The notes below the pieces were generated by a model that was not told where the DNA came from, searched no databases, and saw only the letters and a list, made by a program, of their open reading frames with translations. From Sinobacterium caligoides (GTDB lineage Bacteria; Pseudomonadota; Gammaproteobacteria; Pseudomonadales; Sinobacteriaceae): a stretch of 49,864 bases of DNA. The stretch covers positions 1-49,864 of the forward strand of contig NZ_RKHR01000001.1 in assembly GCF_003752585.1 (NCBI RefSeq), read 5' to 3'. The position numbers were made by a program, and so were the translations under genes. Positions 8,948-19,220 of this stretch are shown piece after piece (the stretch's first letter is position 1; each line of letters opens with the position of its first letter).

Positions 8948-10255
8948 CTAGTCTTTAACCCGGTATTCAGCCGAACGGGCATGCGCCGTTAAAGACTCCC
9001 CCCTAGCAAGCACCGCCGCCGTCTTACCCAGCACTGAAGCGCCTGCCGCCGAGCACTGAATCAATGACGAGCGCTTCTGGAAGTCATAGACACCTAGGGG
9101 CGAAGAGAAGCGCGCGGTTCCTGAGGTTGGCAACACATGATTAGGCCCAGCACAATAATCACCTAGCGCCTCTGCCGTATAGCGCCCCATGAAGATTGCC
9201 CCTGCGTGACGAATCTCTTTCAACAACAATTCCGGCTCAGCCACCGATAACTCAAGGTGCTCAGGGGCTATAACATTGGCAATTTCAGCCGCCTCTTGTA
9301 AGTCATCGACAAGAATTAAGGCACAGCGAGCCTCGACTGACGCTCGAATAATTTCAGCTCGCTCCATGGTTGGCAGTAGCGCGCGCATGCTATCACGTAC
9401 CGCAACCAGAAAATCAGCATCGTCACTCAGCAAAATAGCCTGCGCATCCTCATCGTGCTCCGCCTGTGAGAAAAGATCCATAGCAATCCAGTCAGGGTCG
9501 GTACCGCCATCACAGATCACCAATATCTCCGACGGCCCCGCAATCATATCTAGACCAACTTGACCAAAGACTTGGCGCTTCGCTGTCGCGACATAAATAT
9601 TGCCCGGCCCGACAATCTTATCAACTTTCGGCACCGTCTCTGTACCGTAGGCCAAGGCGGCTACCGCCTGCGCCCCGCCTATCGTGTAAATCGTATCCAC
9701 GCCGGCCACAGCAGCGGCGGCCAATACCATATCACTCAGCTCACCTTCCGGAGAGGGCACCACCATGACAATCTCCCGCACCCCCGCCACCTTGGCAGGA
9801 ATCGCATTCATCAACACCGAAGATGGGTACGACGCCTTGCCACCAGGCACATATAAGCCCACTCGATCTAGCGGCGTAACCTTCTGTCCGAGAATAGTCC
9901 CATCGGATTCCTGATACTGCCAAGACTCCTGGCGCTGGTGCTCGTGATAGCTCTTAACTCGCTCCGCCGCCAATTCTAGCGCCGTACGGCGCTCTTCACC
10001 AATTCCTGCCAAAGCAGTAGCAACACGCTCTGAACTGACTTTCAAGGCCTCCATTGAGCTCACCGAGTAACGATCAAAGCACGCCGTATAGTCGAGTAGA
10101 GCTGCGTCACCTCGGTGTCGAACAGAGGCTATAATTTCAACAACCGCAGCTTGAACGTTATCATTAGAGACCGATTCCCATGCCAGCAACTGTTCTAGCT
10201 GGGCCGAAAAGTCGGCCGCCGAGCTCTCAAGCATCTTCACTTTGAGGGTGTTCAT
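8948..10255 (-). CDS. hisD: Histidinol dehydrogenase
   Basis: HisD carries out the last two oxidations of histidine biosynthesis, histidinol to histidine with two NAD and a zinc ion. The product contains the family core [38 protein letters not shown] with the zinc/catalytic region, and APEHLEL. The open frame extends to 10303, but that start lies within a terminator hairpin; the ATG at 10255 has GGAG/AGGA just upstream and gives 435 residues, in line with the family. It follows hisG on the same strand, separated by the terminator. hisC, which lies between algW and hisD in Pseudomonas, is absent. Confidence 0.96.
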   Translation of the reverse strand: MNTLKVKMLESSAADFSAQLEQLLAWESVSNDNVQAAVVEIIASVRHRGDAALLDYTACFDRYSVSSMEALKVSSERVATALAGIGEERRTALELAAERVKSYHEHQRQESWQYQESDGTILGQKVTPLDRVGLYVPGGKASYPSSVLMNAIPAKVAGVREIVMVVPSPEGELSDMVLAAAAVAGVDTIYTIGGAQAVAALAYGTETVPKVDKIVGPGNIYVATAKRQVFGQVGLDMIAGPSEILVICDGGTDPDWIAMDLFSQAEHDEDAQAILLSDDADFLVAVRDSMRALLPTMERAEIIRASVEARCALILVDDLQEAAEIANVIAPEHLELSVAEPELLLKEIRHAGAIFMGRYTAEALGDYCAGPNHVLPTSGTARFSSPLGVYDFQKRSSLIQCSAAGASVLGKTAAVLARGESLTAHARSAEYRVKD

Positions 10256-10273
10256 TTTTCCTACTCCAATACT

Positions 10274-10300
10274 AAAAAATCCGCTTTTAACAGCGGATTT
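10274..10300 (-). terminator. Terminator between hisG and hisD
   Basis: On the minus strand AAATCCGC (10300-10293) and GCGGATTT (10284-10277) make a perfect 8-bp stem, and the 3' arm runs into six T (10279-10274). It ends 18 bases before the hisD ATG, so hisD must be expressed by readthrough, attenuation or a nearby promoter. Confidence 0.8.
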
Positions 10301-10332
10301 CACTTCGACTAACTGAAAGGTTACTGCGAGGC

Positions 10333-10973
10333 TTAACGCTTAGCAACGACTGCGGCAGATATTTTCTCCACCACCTGCTCGATACGTTGATGCTTCATCT
10401 TCATCGCAGCCTTGTTAACAACCAAACGACTACTCACATCCGCGATCAAGTCCAACGGCTCCATACCATTAGCACGCAACGTATTTCCAGTATCAACAAT
10501 ATCTACGATCAAGTCAGCTAACCCCATAATCGGCGCCAACTCCATGGCACCATACAGCTTAATAATTTCAGCTTGTAGACCACGCTCCGCACAATAGCGC
10601 TTGGCGATATTGGTGAATTTTGACGCCACTTTGACACGGCCTTGCGGCAGTGCAGCCCCCTTAATCCCTGCGGTCATCAAACGACACTTTGAGATTTCAA
10701 GATCCAGCAACTCATACAGATCTGCACCGCCAACCTCTAGCAGCATGTCTTTACCCGACACCCCCATGTCCGCTACCCCGTGCTTCACATAGGTCGGCAC
10801 ATCAGAGCCGCGAATCACCAGCAACTGCACTGCTGGATCCGTGGTATCAAAGATCAACTTTCGACTCTTAGATATATCTTCAACAGGTTCAATGCCCGCT
10901 GCCGCCAAGAGCGGTAAGGTCTCTTTTAGAATTCGCCCTTTAGTCAGCGCGATAATCAAAGGTTGGTTCATCA

Positions 10974-10974
<1 letters not shown>
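10333..10974 (-). CDS. hisG: ATP phosphoribosyltransferase, short form (catalytic HisG)
   Basis: HisG condenses ATP with PRPP in the first committed step of histidine synthesis. At 213 residues it is the short form that lacks the C-terminal regulatory domain and needs the HisZ partner, which is not in this window. Visible signatures are TKGRILKE near the start, [13 protein letters not shown], and the PRPP-binding loop [14 protein letters not shown]. The start overlaps the murA stop by one base (TGATG); two adjacent ATG codons (10974 and 10971) are both possible. It is the downstream partner of murA and is followed by a terminator. Confidence 0.97.
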
Positions 10975-12257
<1,283 letters not shown>

Positions 12258-12296
12258 TTAAGATAGATAACAGCACGAGCGAACTTCAACTAAAGC

Positions 12297-12539
12297 CTAG
12301 GCTAGTTGATCCCACTCTGCACGGGTATAAGCTTTTATAAAATCAACGGCATGGACCTCACCCGAGGCAATCAGCTCAGCAATAGCAGCGTAAACCATCT
12401 GCTGCTTTTTGACCCGACTGACTCCTGCAAAAACATCGCCGACAATCGTGATGTCAATATGACTGCCCATGACGTTAACGGTGGCATTAGTATTGGCTAA
12501 CTGCTGCTCTAACAATGCTTCTATATCTTGGGCTTGCAT
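12297..12539 (-). CDS. ibaG: BolA-family protein IbaG
   Basis: IbaG is the BolA-type partner of monothiol glutaredoxins in iron-sulfur/iron handling and acid response. The 80-residue product has the compact BolA fold pattern, with the TIVGDVFAGVSRVKKQQMVY segment and a C-terminal EVHAVDFIKAYTRAEW containing the conserved His. It sits directly upstream of murA (60 bases apart) and downstream of mlaC, as yrbA/ibaG does in E. coli. No other start is plausible. Confidence 0.93.
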   Translation of the reverse strand: MQAQDIEALLEQQLANTNATVNVMGSHIDITIVGDVFAGVSRVKKQQMVYAAIAELIASGEVHAVDFIKAYTRAEWDQLA

Positions 12540-12666
12540 AGAAAAGACCTAAAACTTGGTTGGCTGTAAATTTAGAAGCCGCATTCTAGACAATTTACTC
12601 CACAATTGCGAGAGGCTGCACTTTCCCCCCTCAAAACGAATGCGACCAAAAGCACCAAGTTGGGAG

Positions 12667-13359
12667 CTACTTCTCCTCTAGCGGGGAGGCAGAAACAGCC
12701 CAAGTATCAATCACCACGTCGATATCTCCGTTATGAGCGCGGATAGCACTAACGAACTGCTGACGGTAAACACTACCAAGATTGACCGACTCAACCACGA
12801 CATTACGCAATTTCCATTGCCCCGCTTTATTTTTGCGCATTTTATAATGCACCTCATAGGGCTTAGCGCCTTTATTGTAAATACGTTGCACAACATCAAC
12901 GCTACGCCCCTCTGCCATATTGTTTCGCTGCTGCTCGGTCAAAGGCTCGATATTTAGCCTCTCACCACCAAAGCTCAACAGGCCTTTAGCATAAGTATGA
13001 ATCAGCCCGGTTTTAAAGGTTGCGCTAAAGCGTCGGACCCGCTCAATAAACTGCTTTTTCTCAGCATCGGTATTTAAACGTCGATACGACTCACTACTCC
13101 CATAGTCACCCATGACATTGCGCGCAAACGTCGTGAAGTCGACATAGGGCCCTAAAACCTCATCAACTCGTCGATAGAATCGTTCAGGGTCCTTCGGGAA
13201 ATAGTCTTTGGCCAGCTTAATTTCCGCGATCAGCTCCGTTCCAACACGCTCAAGAACCTGTGCTGGGTCGCTCTCCGCCTCCGCAGCCTGCAAACTCATC
13301 GAGGTGAAAAAGCAACTCAACACCACCAAACAGTTAAATAATAAAGCTTGAACTTTCAT
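12667..13359 (-). CDS. mlaC: MlaC, periplasmic phospholipid-binding protein
   Basis: MlaC ferries phospholipids between the outer-membrane MlaA complex and the inner-membrane MlaFEDB transporter. The 230-residue product has a Sec signal peptide (about 1-25, ending LQAAEAE), the DFTTFARNVMGDY and KKQFIERVRRFSATFKTGLIHTY blocks of the family, and the C-terminal IDTW segment. In most relatives it lies inside mlaFEDCB; here mlaF, mlaE, mlaD and mlaB are missing on both sides and mlaC alone heads the ibaG-murA-hisG series. It is divergent from kdsD. Confidence 0.93.
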   Translation of the reverse strand: MKVQALLFNCLVVLSCFFTSMSLQAAEAESDPAQVLERVGTELIAEIKLAKDYFPKDPERFYRRVDEVLGPYVDFTTFARNVMGDYGSSESYRRLNTDAEKKQFIERVRRFSATFKTGLIHTYAKGLLSFGGERLNIEPLTEQQRNNMAEGRSVDVVQRIYNKGAKPYEVHYKMRKNKAGQWKLRNVVVESVNLGSVYRQQFVSAIRAHNGDIDVVIDTWAVSASPLEEK

Positions 13360-13423
13360 CGATACTCACTAGGCACAATAGGATTGAAGAACACATTATA
13401 CTCCGTCAATTAAATAGCGACAC

Positions 13424-13461
13424 CTCTATAAGGGGGTAAGGTAAGCTTACCTTCTATAGAG
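13424..13461. repeat. Nested palindrome between mlaC and kdsD
   Basis: A perfect 16-bp palindrome AAGGTAAGCTTACCTT (13438-13453) is flanked by the complementary arms CTCTATA (13424-13430) and TATAGAG (13455-13461), with unequal spacing. It lies in the roughly 200-base region between the divergent mlaC and kdsD starts, where promoters for both directions should be. It may be an operator or a leader hairpin. Confidence 0.6.
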
Positions 13462-13570
13462 AAACATCATCCCTTCTTATAAATAGCCTAGCGGCACTAA
13501 AGATAACCTGTACTCTGTTCACGGCATTGATTAATATGCAGTCTATTTCACCTATATTAAAGTGAGTACC

Positions 13571-14545
13571 ATGAGTAATAATGCATCCTTTATAGCCTCA
13601 GGTCTTCGTACCATAGATCTTGAACAGCAGGCAATAAACGAGCTCAGAGGTTCTATCGACGAAAATTTTGCCGAAGCCTGCTCTATTATGCTTGCCGCAA
13701 GAGGAAGAGTTGTTGTCACTGGTATGGGGAAATCGGGCCACATCGGTAATAAAATCGCAGCAACCCTAGCCAGCACTGGCAGCCCAGCCTTCTTCGTTCA
13801 TCCGGGTGAGGCCAGCCATGGCGACCTAGGGATGATCACCAAAAATGATGTCGTGCTAGCGCTTTCCAACTCAGGCAACACCGCAGAAATTGTCACGATA
13901 GTGCCGCTGATTAAGCGTATGGGAGCGCCTTTAATTACCATTACAGGCAACCCAAATTCTGCCCTATCTACCGCTGCCGACGTCAACCTTAATGTCAGCA
14001 TCGATAAAGAGGCGTGCCCGCTAAACCTCGCGCCCACCTCCAGTACAACGGCAGCGCTGGTCATGGGCGATGCCCTTGCTATCGCCTTGCTTGAAGAAAA
14101 GGGCTTTACTTCCGAGGACTTCGCCTTCTCTCATCCCGGAGGAACACTGGGCCGTAGATTATTACTCAAAGTACGCGATGTCATGGTTAGCGACACTGCA
14201 ATCCCCCGCGTAACACCAGACACCCCCCTCAGCAAGGCACTGATAGAGATTAGCAGCAAGGGTTTGGGCATGACCAGCGTCACCGATGTCAATGGCCAAC
14301 TCATCGGCGTATTTACAGATGGCGACCTGCGTCGCAGCCTAGACGGCGGCACAGACATTCACAACGTGAAGATTGAACAAATTATGAGCAAAGGCTGTCA
14401 AACTGTTAGTGGCGATATGCTTGCTGCGAGCGCTCTAAAGATTATGGAAGACAAGGCCATCACAGCCGTCGTTGTCACCGATAAAAATGGCAAGCTAGAA
14501 GGCGTCGTACATTTACACGCTCTACTGCGAGCAGGGCTGATATAA
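13571..14545 (+). CDS. kdsD: Arabinose-5-phosphate isomerase KdsD
   Basis: KdsD interconverts ribulose-5-phosphate and arabinose-5-phosphate to start Kdo synthesis for LPS. The product has an N-terminal SIS sugar-isomerase domain (GMGKSGHIGNKIAAT, NSGNTAEI, CPLNLAPTSSTTA) and two C-terminal CBS domains (about residues 205-324) with FTDGDLRR. A GTG at 13562 is in frame, but the ATG at 13571 is the more likely start and gives 324 residues. It heads the kdsD-lptC-lptA-lptB series. kdsC, normally next, is absent: only 34 bases separate kdsD from lptC. Confidence 0.96.
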   Translation: MSNNASFIASGLRTIDLEQQAINELRGSIDENFAEACSIMLAARGRVVVTGMGKSGHIGNKIAATLASTGSPAFFVHPGEASHGDLGMITKNDVVLALSNSGNTAEIVTIVPLIKRMGAPLITITGNPNSALSTAADVNLNVSIDKEACPLNLAPTSSTTAALVMGDALAIALLEEKGFTSEDFAFSHPGGTLGRRLLLKVRDVMVSDTAIPRVTPDTPLSKALIEISSKGLGMTSVTDVNGQLIGVFTDGDLRRSLDGGTDIHNVKIEQIMSKGCQTVSGDMLAASALKIMEDKAITAVVVTDKNGKLEGVVHLHALLRAGLI

Positions 14546-14579
14546 TCAACTCAACCAGTAAATTTGCAGGTAGCATTTC

Positions 14580-15152
14580 GTGAGTCGACGTTCAAGACAA
14601 GTCCAACAACAGCTAGCGTTAGTGGCGACAGTAGTCGCCATTACGATTGCCACCTTCTATCTTCTTTCAAGCCGCAAAGTACAGGAACTAACCACTGCCG
14701 ATACGATTACTAGTCCAGAGTGGTATATCTCCAAGGCTGATTTCTTAAGTTATGGGCCCGACGGTATTATTCGTAGCAAGGGCCTAGCGAGTGAAGCCAT
14801 TCATCATGACTACAATCAGCAAACGACCATCGAATCTCCGAAGCTAACCAGCTTCCTGTTAGGTACCCCCTACCGTACAGCTGTCGCACAGCATGGCACT
14901 ATCAATAGTAAAAAGGTCATTTTACTGACTAAAGACGTGGTATTGACTCAATTTCCGAGCAAACAGGATCGCGTACTGACATTAACGACACAAAGCCTTT
15001 TAATCGACACTAAAAACAATACCGCCGACACCTCAGCCCCCGTCACCATACGACAAGGCAGCGGCAAAACAGACGCCATCGGCCTACACGCAGACCTCGA
15101 CCTAAACTTCCTCTCCCTTCTATCAGGAGTACACACCGTCTATGCGCCATAA
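14580..15152 (+). CDS. lptC: LPS export system protein LptC
   Basis: LptC is the bitopic inner-membrane protein that receives LPS from LptB2FG and passes it to LptA. The 190-residue product has a short cytoplasmic N-terminus, one transmembrane helix (about 11-29), and a periplasmic beta-jellyroll domain with the family pattern SPEWYISKADFLSYGPDG. The start is GTG with GCAGG 9 bases upstream. The end overlaps lptA by 11 bases, so the two are translationally coupled. Confidence 0.93.
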   Translation: MSRRSRQVQQQLALVATVVAITIATFYLLSSRKVQELTTADTITSPEWYISKADFLSYGPDGIIRSKGLASEAIHHDYNQQTTIESPKLTSFLLGTPYRTAVAQHGTINSKKVILLTKDVVLTQFPSKQDRVLTLTTQSLLIDTKNNTADTSAPVTIRQGSGKTDAIGLHADLDLNFLSLLSGVHTVYAP

Positions 15153-15729
15153 CAGACTCGCTCTCAGCAGCCTTTTGCTTTGCCTTTGCTTGAGCAGCAT
15201 TGTTAACGCACTTCCGAGTGACAGAAACCAACCAATCCACATATACTCCGACCGACTCGAACGCGATGAGAAAACAGCTGTTACCACTTACATTGGTAAT
15301 GTCAAACTCGATCAAGGTAGCCTCCACATTACTGCAGACAAGCTCGTTATCTATCAAGCGAATGGAGATCTTTCTAAAATTCAAGCTATTGGCAAGCCTG
15401 CACACTTACAACAACTGCCCGAAGTAGGGCAACAGATTGTCTATGCTCAAGGCGAAGTCATCGATTACTTTTCTGACAAAGACTTATTGATCCTGACCAA
15501 GAATGCCAGCATCACTCAAGACGGCACTCTAGTGAAAAGTGAGCGCATAGAGTACTTAATTAGCGAGGAAATTATCAAAGCCAAAGGTAGCGCTGAAGCC
15601 ACAAGCGGCGACGACCGTGTACACGTCGTTATTCCACCGAGCCAAACCAACAACAAAGCACACTCAGCGCCAGAGAAAACGCCTGAGCAGCCTTCGCCCT
15701 CTCAACCACCGCTATCAGACGAAGAATAA
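15142..15729 (+). CDS. lptA: LPS periplasmic bridge protein LptA
   Basis: LptA polymerises into the periplasmic bridge that carries LPS to LptDE. The 195-residue product has a signal peptide (about 1-23, ending IVNA), the OstA-type beta-jellyroll repeats (PIHIYSDRLERDEKT, YIGNVKLDQGSLHITADKL), and an unusually long proline/serine-rich acidic tail (about residues 165-195) that is probably disordered. It overlaps lptC and is followed 3 bases later by lptB. Confidence 0.94.
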   Translation: MRHNRLALSSLLLCLCLSSIVNALPSDRNQPIHIYSDRLERDEKTAVTTYIGNVKLDQGSLHITADKLVIYQANGDLSKIQAIGKPAHLQQLPEVGQQIVYAQGEVIDYFSDKDLLILTKNASITQDGTLVKSERIEYLISEEIIKAKGSAEATSGDDRVHVVIPPSQTNNKAHSAPEKTPEQPSPSQPPLSDEE

Positions 15730-15732
15730 CCA

Positions 15733-16458
15733 ATGGCAACGCTTAGAGCAGATAATTTAGCGAAAGCTTATAAGAGCAGAAAAATCATCAAAGATGTTTC
15801 TCTCTCCATCGAGAGCGGCCAGGTAGTAGGACTCCTCGGCCCCAACGGTGCAGGCAAGACAACCTGCTTCTACATGGTTGTCGGTATCGTCCCCCAGGAT
15901 GCAGGACAGGTCTGGATCAACGACATCAACATCTCTGCCGAGCCCATGCACGGACGAGCAAAGTTCGGCATCGGTTATCTCCCACAAGAAGCCTCTATTT
16001 TTCGCAAACTTTCCGTTGAGGACAACTTGCTCGCTATACTGGAGACCCGTCACGACCTTAATCGCCAACAGCGACGTAGTAAAATGGAAGGGCTACTGCA
16101 AGAGTTTCATATTACCCATATCCGCAAGAGCCTCGGCATGTCGCTATCCGGTGGCGAGCGGCGGCGCGTTGAAATAGCCCGAGCTCTGGCTACCGAACCC
16201 GAATTCATCTTGCTTGACGAGCCCTTTGCGGGTGTCGACCCTATCTCCGTCAATGAGATAAAGGCAATTGTTAATCACCTAAAGTCCAAGGGCATTGGCG
16301 TACTGATTACCGATCATAATGTACGCGAAACTCTCGACATCTGCGATAAAGCCTATATTGTCAGCGAAGGCTATATTATCGCTGAGGGCAATGCCGATGC
16401 AGTACTCGCCAATCAGCAGGTTCGCAAAGTCTACCTAGGTGAACAGTTCAAGCTCTAA
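15733..16458 (+). CDS. lptB: LPS export ABC transporter ATPase LptB
   Basis: LptB is the cytoplasmic ATPase dimer that powers LPS extraction by LptFG. The 241-residue product has Walker [10 protein letters not shown] (36-44), Q-loop around LPQEAS, the ABC signature LSGGE (138-142), Walker B ILLDEP (159-164) and the switch His195. The closing segment [12 protein letters not shown] matches the LptB tail. lptF and lptG are not in the window, as is usual because they are encoded elsewhere. Confidence 0.97.
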   Translation: MATLRADNLAKAYKSRKIIKDVSLSIESGQVVGLLGPNGAGKTTCFYMVVGIVPQDAGQVWINDINISAEPMHGRAKFGIGYLPQEASIFRKLSVEDNLLAILETRHDLNRQQRRSKMEGLLQEFHITHIRKSLGMSLSGGERRRVEIARALATEPEFILLDEPFAGVDPISVNEIKAIVNHLKSKGIGVLITDHNVRETLDICDKAYIVSEGYIIAEGNADAVLANQQVRKVYLGEQFKL

Positions 16459-16715
16459 GTTGCGCACAACTGCAGCAACAAAACCGGCCTAAAGTTTGCC
16501 TGCCAGAGCTAGGCTCGCTAAACTGACCGCGGATACTTATAAAAACGACTGTATTATTATGGGTTACATCACCGTCACCGGCTGCCGAATAACCTCTACA
16601 CCTAAGCAGCCATCGACCACCCGCCTGGCAACAGACACAGTCCTCAGATACACAACGCGACGGCAGCCCGCTTCTTATTTTCTTTCATTCTGGCTGCTCA
16701 GGAGACACTGACGTA

Positions 16716-18230
16716 GTGAAACAGTCACTTCAATTAAAGATGGGTCAACAGCTCACCATGACCCCGCAGTTACAGCAGGCTATCCGTCTGCTGCAACTAT
16801 CGACACTCGACTTACAGCAGGAGATTCAACAAGCTCTTGAATCAAACCCAATGCTCGAAATCAGTGAAGATGATAACAGTCAGGGAGGGCTGAGTAGCGA
16901 AAATAACCTCGAGGCTTTAAACAGCTCTCAAGAAGGACCATGCCAGAGCACAGAGGAACATAAAAAAACGGAGCCAACAGACCCTAGCGCAGATACCAGC
17001 CACGACGATATCGACTGGTCTCAACCGGACACCATTCCCGATTTGCCAGTCGACACTCAGTGGGATGATGTCTATCAAAACACCGGCGGTAGTGCCGGTA
17101 CCGCGACAGACGACTTCGATTTTGACTCACGCAATAGCCAGTCAGAAACGCTTCACGATCATCTACTCTGGCAACTCAATCTCACCCCTATGTCAGATAC
17201 CGACCGAGTTATTGCCATGTCGGTCATCGATGCCGTAGAGCCTTCCGGCATGCTCTCTTTGAGCGCCGAGGAGATTCACGCAGGGCTTGACCTCGCCTCC
17301 CCGGTAGAGCTTGACGAGGTGATGGCCGTACTCCACCGCGTACAACAATTTGACCCCCCCGGCGTTGCCTCACACGACCTAAAAGAATGCCTATTAATAC
17401 AACTGAACCAACTACCGGAAGATACCCCTTTGTTGGCGGAAACAAGGAAGGTGATCACTCATTACCTTCCTTTATTGGGTAATCGGGACTTCGCCCAACT
17501 GATGCGTCGTGCCAAGATAAAAGAGCCACAGTTAAAAGTAGTTATCGCACTAATACAAAGCCTTAACCCTAGGCCTGGTGACTATATCAATGAGGAGGAT
17601 ACCCAGTACATTGTACCGGACGTCTTCGTGCGGAAAACTGCTGAGCACTGGCAAGTAGAATTAAACCCTGATGTTTCACCAAACATACGTATCAACGGAA
17701 ACTATGCCGCACTGATTAAGCGTGCCGATAGCAGTAGTGACAACACCTTTCTTAAGGACAACCTACAAGAGGCCCGCTGGCTGTTAAAAAGCTTACAAAG
17801 TCGTAATGAAACACTAATGAAAGTGGCTAGCAAAATTGTCGAACTACAGCAGGGTTTCCTTGACTACGGTGAGGAGGCCATGAAACCTATGGTGCTGCTG
17901 GACATTGCTGAAGCTGTCGAAATGCATGAGTCGACGATATCCCGAGTCACTACTCAGAAGTACATGCACACACCGCGCGGCATCTTCGAACTCAAGTACT
18001 TCTTTTCTAGCCACGTCAGCACAGAGAGCGGTGGCGAGTGTTCCTCCACCGCCATCCGCGCCATTATCAAGAAGTTAATAAACGCCGAAAACCAACGTAA
18101 GCCATTGAGCGATAATGCAATAACAAAACTCCTTGCCGAACAAGGAATCAAGGTCGCACGCAGAACAATAGCCAAATACCGCGAGTCGATGATGATTCCT
18201 CCATCCAACGAGCGTAAACAGCTGGTTTAA
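16716..18230 (+). CDS. rpoN: RNA polymerase sigma-54 factor RpoN
   Basis: RpoN directs RNA polymerase to -24/-12 promoters that need enhancer-binding ATPases, typically nitrogen, motility and exopolysaccharide genes. The 504-residue product has the Gln/Leu-rich region I (1-50, [19 protein letters not shown]), an acidic region II (about 52-140), the core-binding domain, a helix-turn-helix area near [10 protein letters not shown], and the RpoN box [10 protein letters not shown] (481-490). The GTG start has AGGAG 11 bases upstream, a rather long spacing. The 257-base gap after lptB likely holds its own promoter. Confidence 0.97.
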   Translation: MKQSLQLKMGQQLTMTPQLQQAIRLLQLSTLDLQQEIQQALESNPMLEISEDDNSQGGLSSENNLEALNSSQEGPCQSTEEHKKTEPTDPSADTSHDDIDWSQPDTIPDLPVDTQWDDVYQNTGGSAGTATDDFDFDSRNSQSETLHDHLLWQLNLTPMSDTDRVIAMSVIDAVEPSGMLSLSAEEIHAGLDLASPVELDEVMAVLHRVQQFDPPGVASHDLKECLLIQLNQLPEDTPLLAETRKVITHYLPLLGNRDFAQLMRRAKIKEPQLKVVIALIQSLNPRPGDYINEEDTQYIVPDVFVRKTAEHWQVELNPDVSPNIRINGNYAALIKRADSSSDNTFLKDNLQEARWLLKSLQSRNETLMKVASKIVELQQGFLDYGEEAMKPMVLLDIAEAVEMHESTISRVTTQKYMHTPRGIFELKYFFSSHVSTESGGECSSTAIRAIIKKLINAENQRKPLSDNAITKLLAEQGIKVARRTIAKYRESMMIPPSNERKQLV

Positions 18231-18379
18231 AGTCAGCATATGTTAGCTACAATTTATAGACGAAAAATAACAAAAAATTAGAGTGAGCCATTAACAAGCG
18301 ACAACGCATGCAATCAAAAATGCTCAGCAAAGTCGCATACCGATATGCAGCTATACCGATACAACAGAGAGGAATATAT

Positions 18380-18682
18380 ATGCAAATCAACATCAGCGGT
18401 CATCACCTAGAAGTTACTAACGCGCTACATGACTACGTTGTCGGTAAATTTGATCGTTTAGATCGTCACTCAGATCTGATAACCTCCTCATCCGTTACTT
18501 TATCGATAGAAAAAACACGGCACAAAGCAGACGCCAGCCTCCATGTAACTGGAAGCAGCCTTGTCGCCTCTTCGGAGAGCGGTAATATGTATGCCGCCAT
18601 TGATCTATTAGCCGACAAGCTTGATCGTCAACTGTTAAAGTATAAAGAAAAATCCACGTCGAATAATCACGGCCTCCGTTAG
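18380..18682 (+). CDS. hpf: Ribosome hibernation promoting factor (short HPF)
   Basis: HPF binds the 30S decoding channel and promotes 100S dimers in stationary phase. The open frame reaches upstream to 18308, but ATG at 18380 has AGAGAGGA 6-7 bases before it and opens exactly at the family N-terminus MQINISGHHLEV, giving 100 residues. The short form lacks the C-terminal dimerisation domain of long HPF, so RMF would be expected elsewhere. It sits between rpoN and ptsN, the standard order. Confidence 0.96.
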   Translation: MQINISGHHLEVTNALHDYVVGKFDRLDRHSDLITSSSVTLSIEKTRHKADASLHVTGSSLVASSESGNMYAAIDLLADKLDRQLLKYKEKSTSNNHGLR

Positions 18683-18703
18683 CCACTCTAGATATTGATC
18701 ATT

Positions 18704-19165
18704 ATGCAGCTGCCTAATATTCTTACTGTAGAGCGCACTTATTGTGATGCTCCTGGGTCGTCGAAGAAACGACTCCTCGAAACTATTTCTGAGTTTATCT
18801 GTAACGACATTAGCGCGTTCGATGCCGAGGAGCTTTTTCAGCGCTTAAAAGCTAGGGAGCGCCTCGGAAGCACAGGTATTGGGCATGGCATAGCAATCCC
18901 ACACTGTCGAGTTCCCAACTGCATTACCATCACTGGCGCCCTCTTTAAACTAAAACAAGCCATTGATTTCGACGCAATTGATAATCAGCCCGTCGATCTG
19001 TTCTTTGTTTTATTGGTACCGGAAGAGGCTTGCGATCAGCATCTACAGGCGCTCTCTCTACTTGCGGAACAGTTTAACAACCAAGACTATTGCCAATCTC
19101 TCCGTGACGCCAGCAGTAATCAAGAGTTATTCGACGCAGCCATTAATATCGTCACCTCCGCTTAG
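18704..19165 (+). CDS. ptsN: Nitrogen-PTS enzyme IIA component PtsN
   Basis: PtsN is the terminal phosphoacceptor of the PtsP-PtsO-PtsN regulatory chain, controlling potassium transport, sigma factor balance and envelope responses. The product shows the active-site motif GIGHGIAIPHCRV, whose PH histidine (His67 counting from this start) is phosphorylated. The start is uncertain: a TTG at 18695 is in frame and no strong ribosome binding site precedes either candidate. It is encoded between hpf and rapZ. Confidence 0.94.
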   Translation: MQLPNILTVERTYCDAPGSSKKRLLETISEFICNDISAFDAEELFQRLKARERLGSTGIGHGIAIPHCRVPNCITITGALFKLKQAIDFDAIDNQPVDLFFVLLVPEEACDQHLQALSLLAEQFNNQDYCQSLRDASSNQELFDAAINIVTSA

Positions 19166-19220
19166 GCTTTATTAATAACGGCCTTTAACATAATGAAAAT
19201 GAGAAAAAGGACATAGGCAG

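Noticed and set aside
16496-16711. 71-codon frame between lptB and rpoN
   Set aside because: No ribosome binding site or recognisable motif, and an arginine/threonine-rich composition unlike neighbouring genes; more likely rpoN leader.
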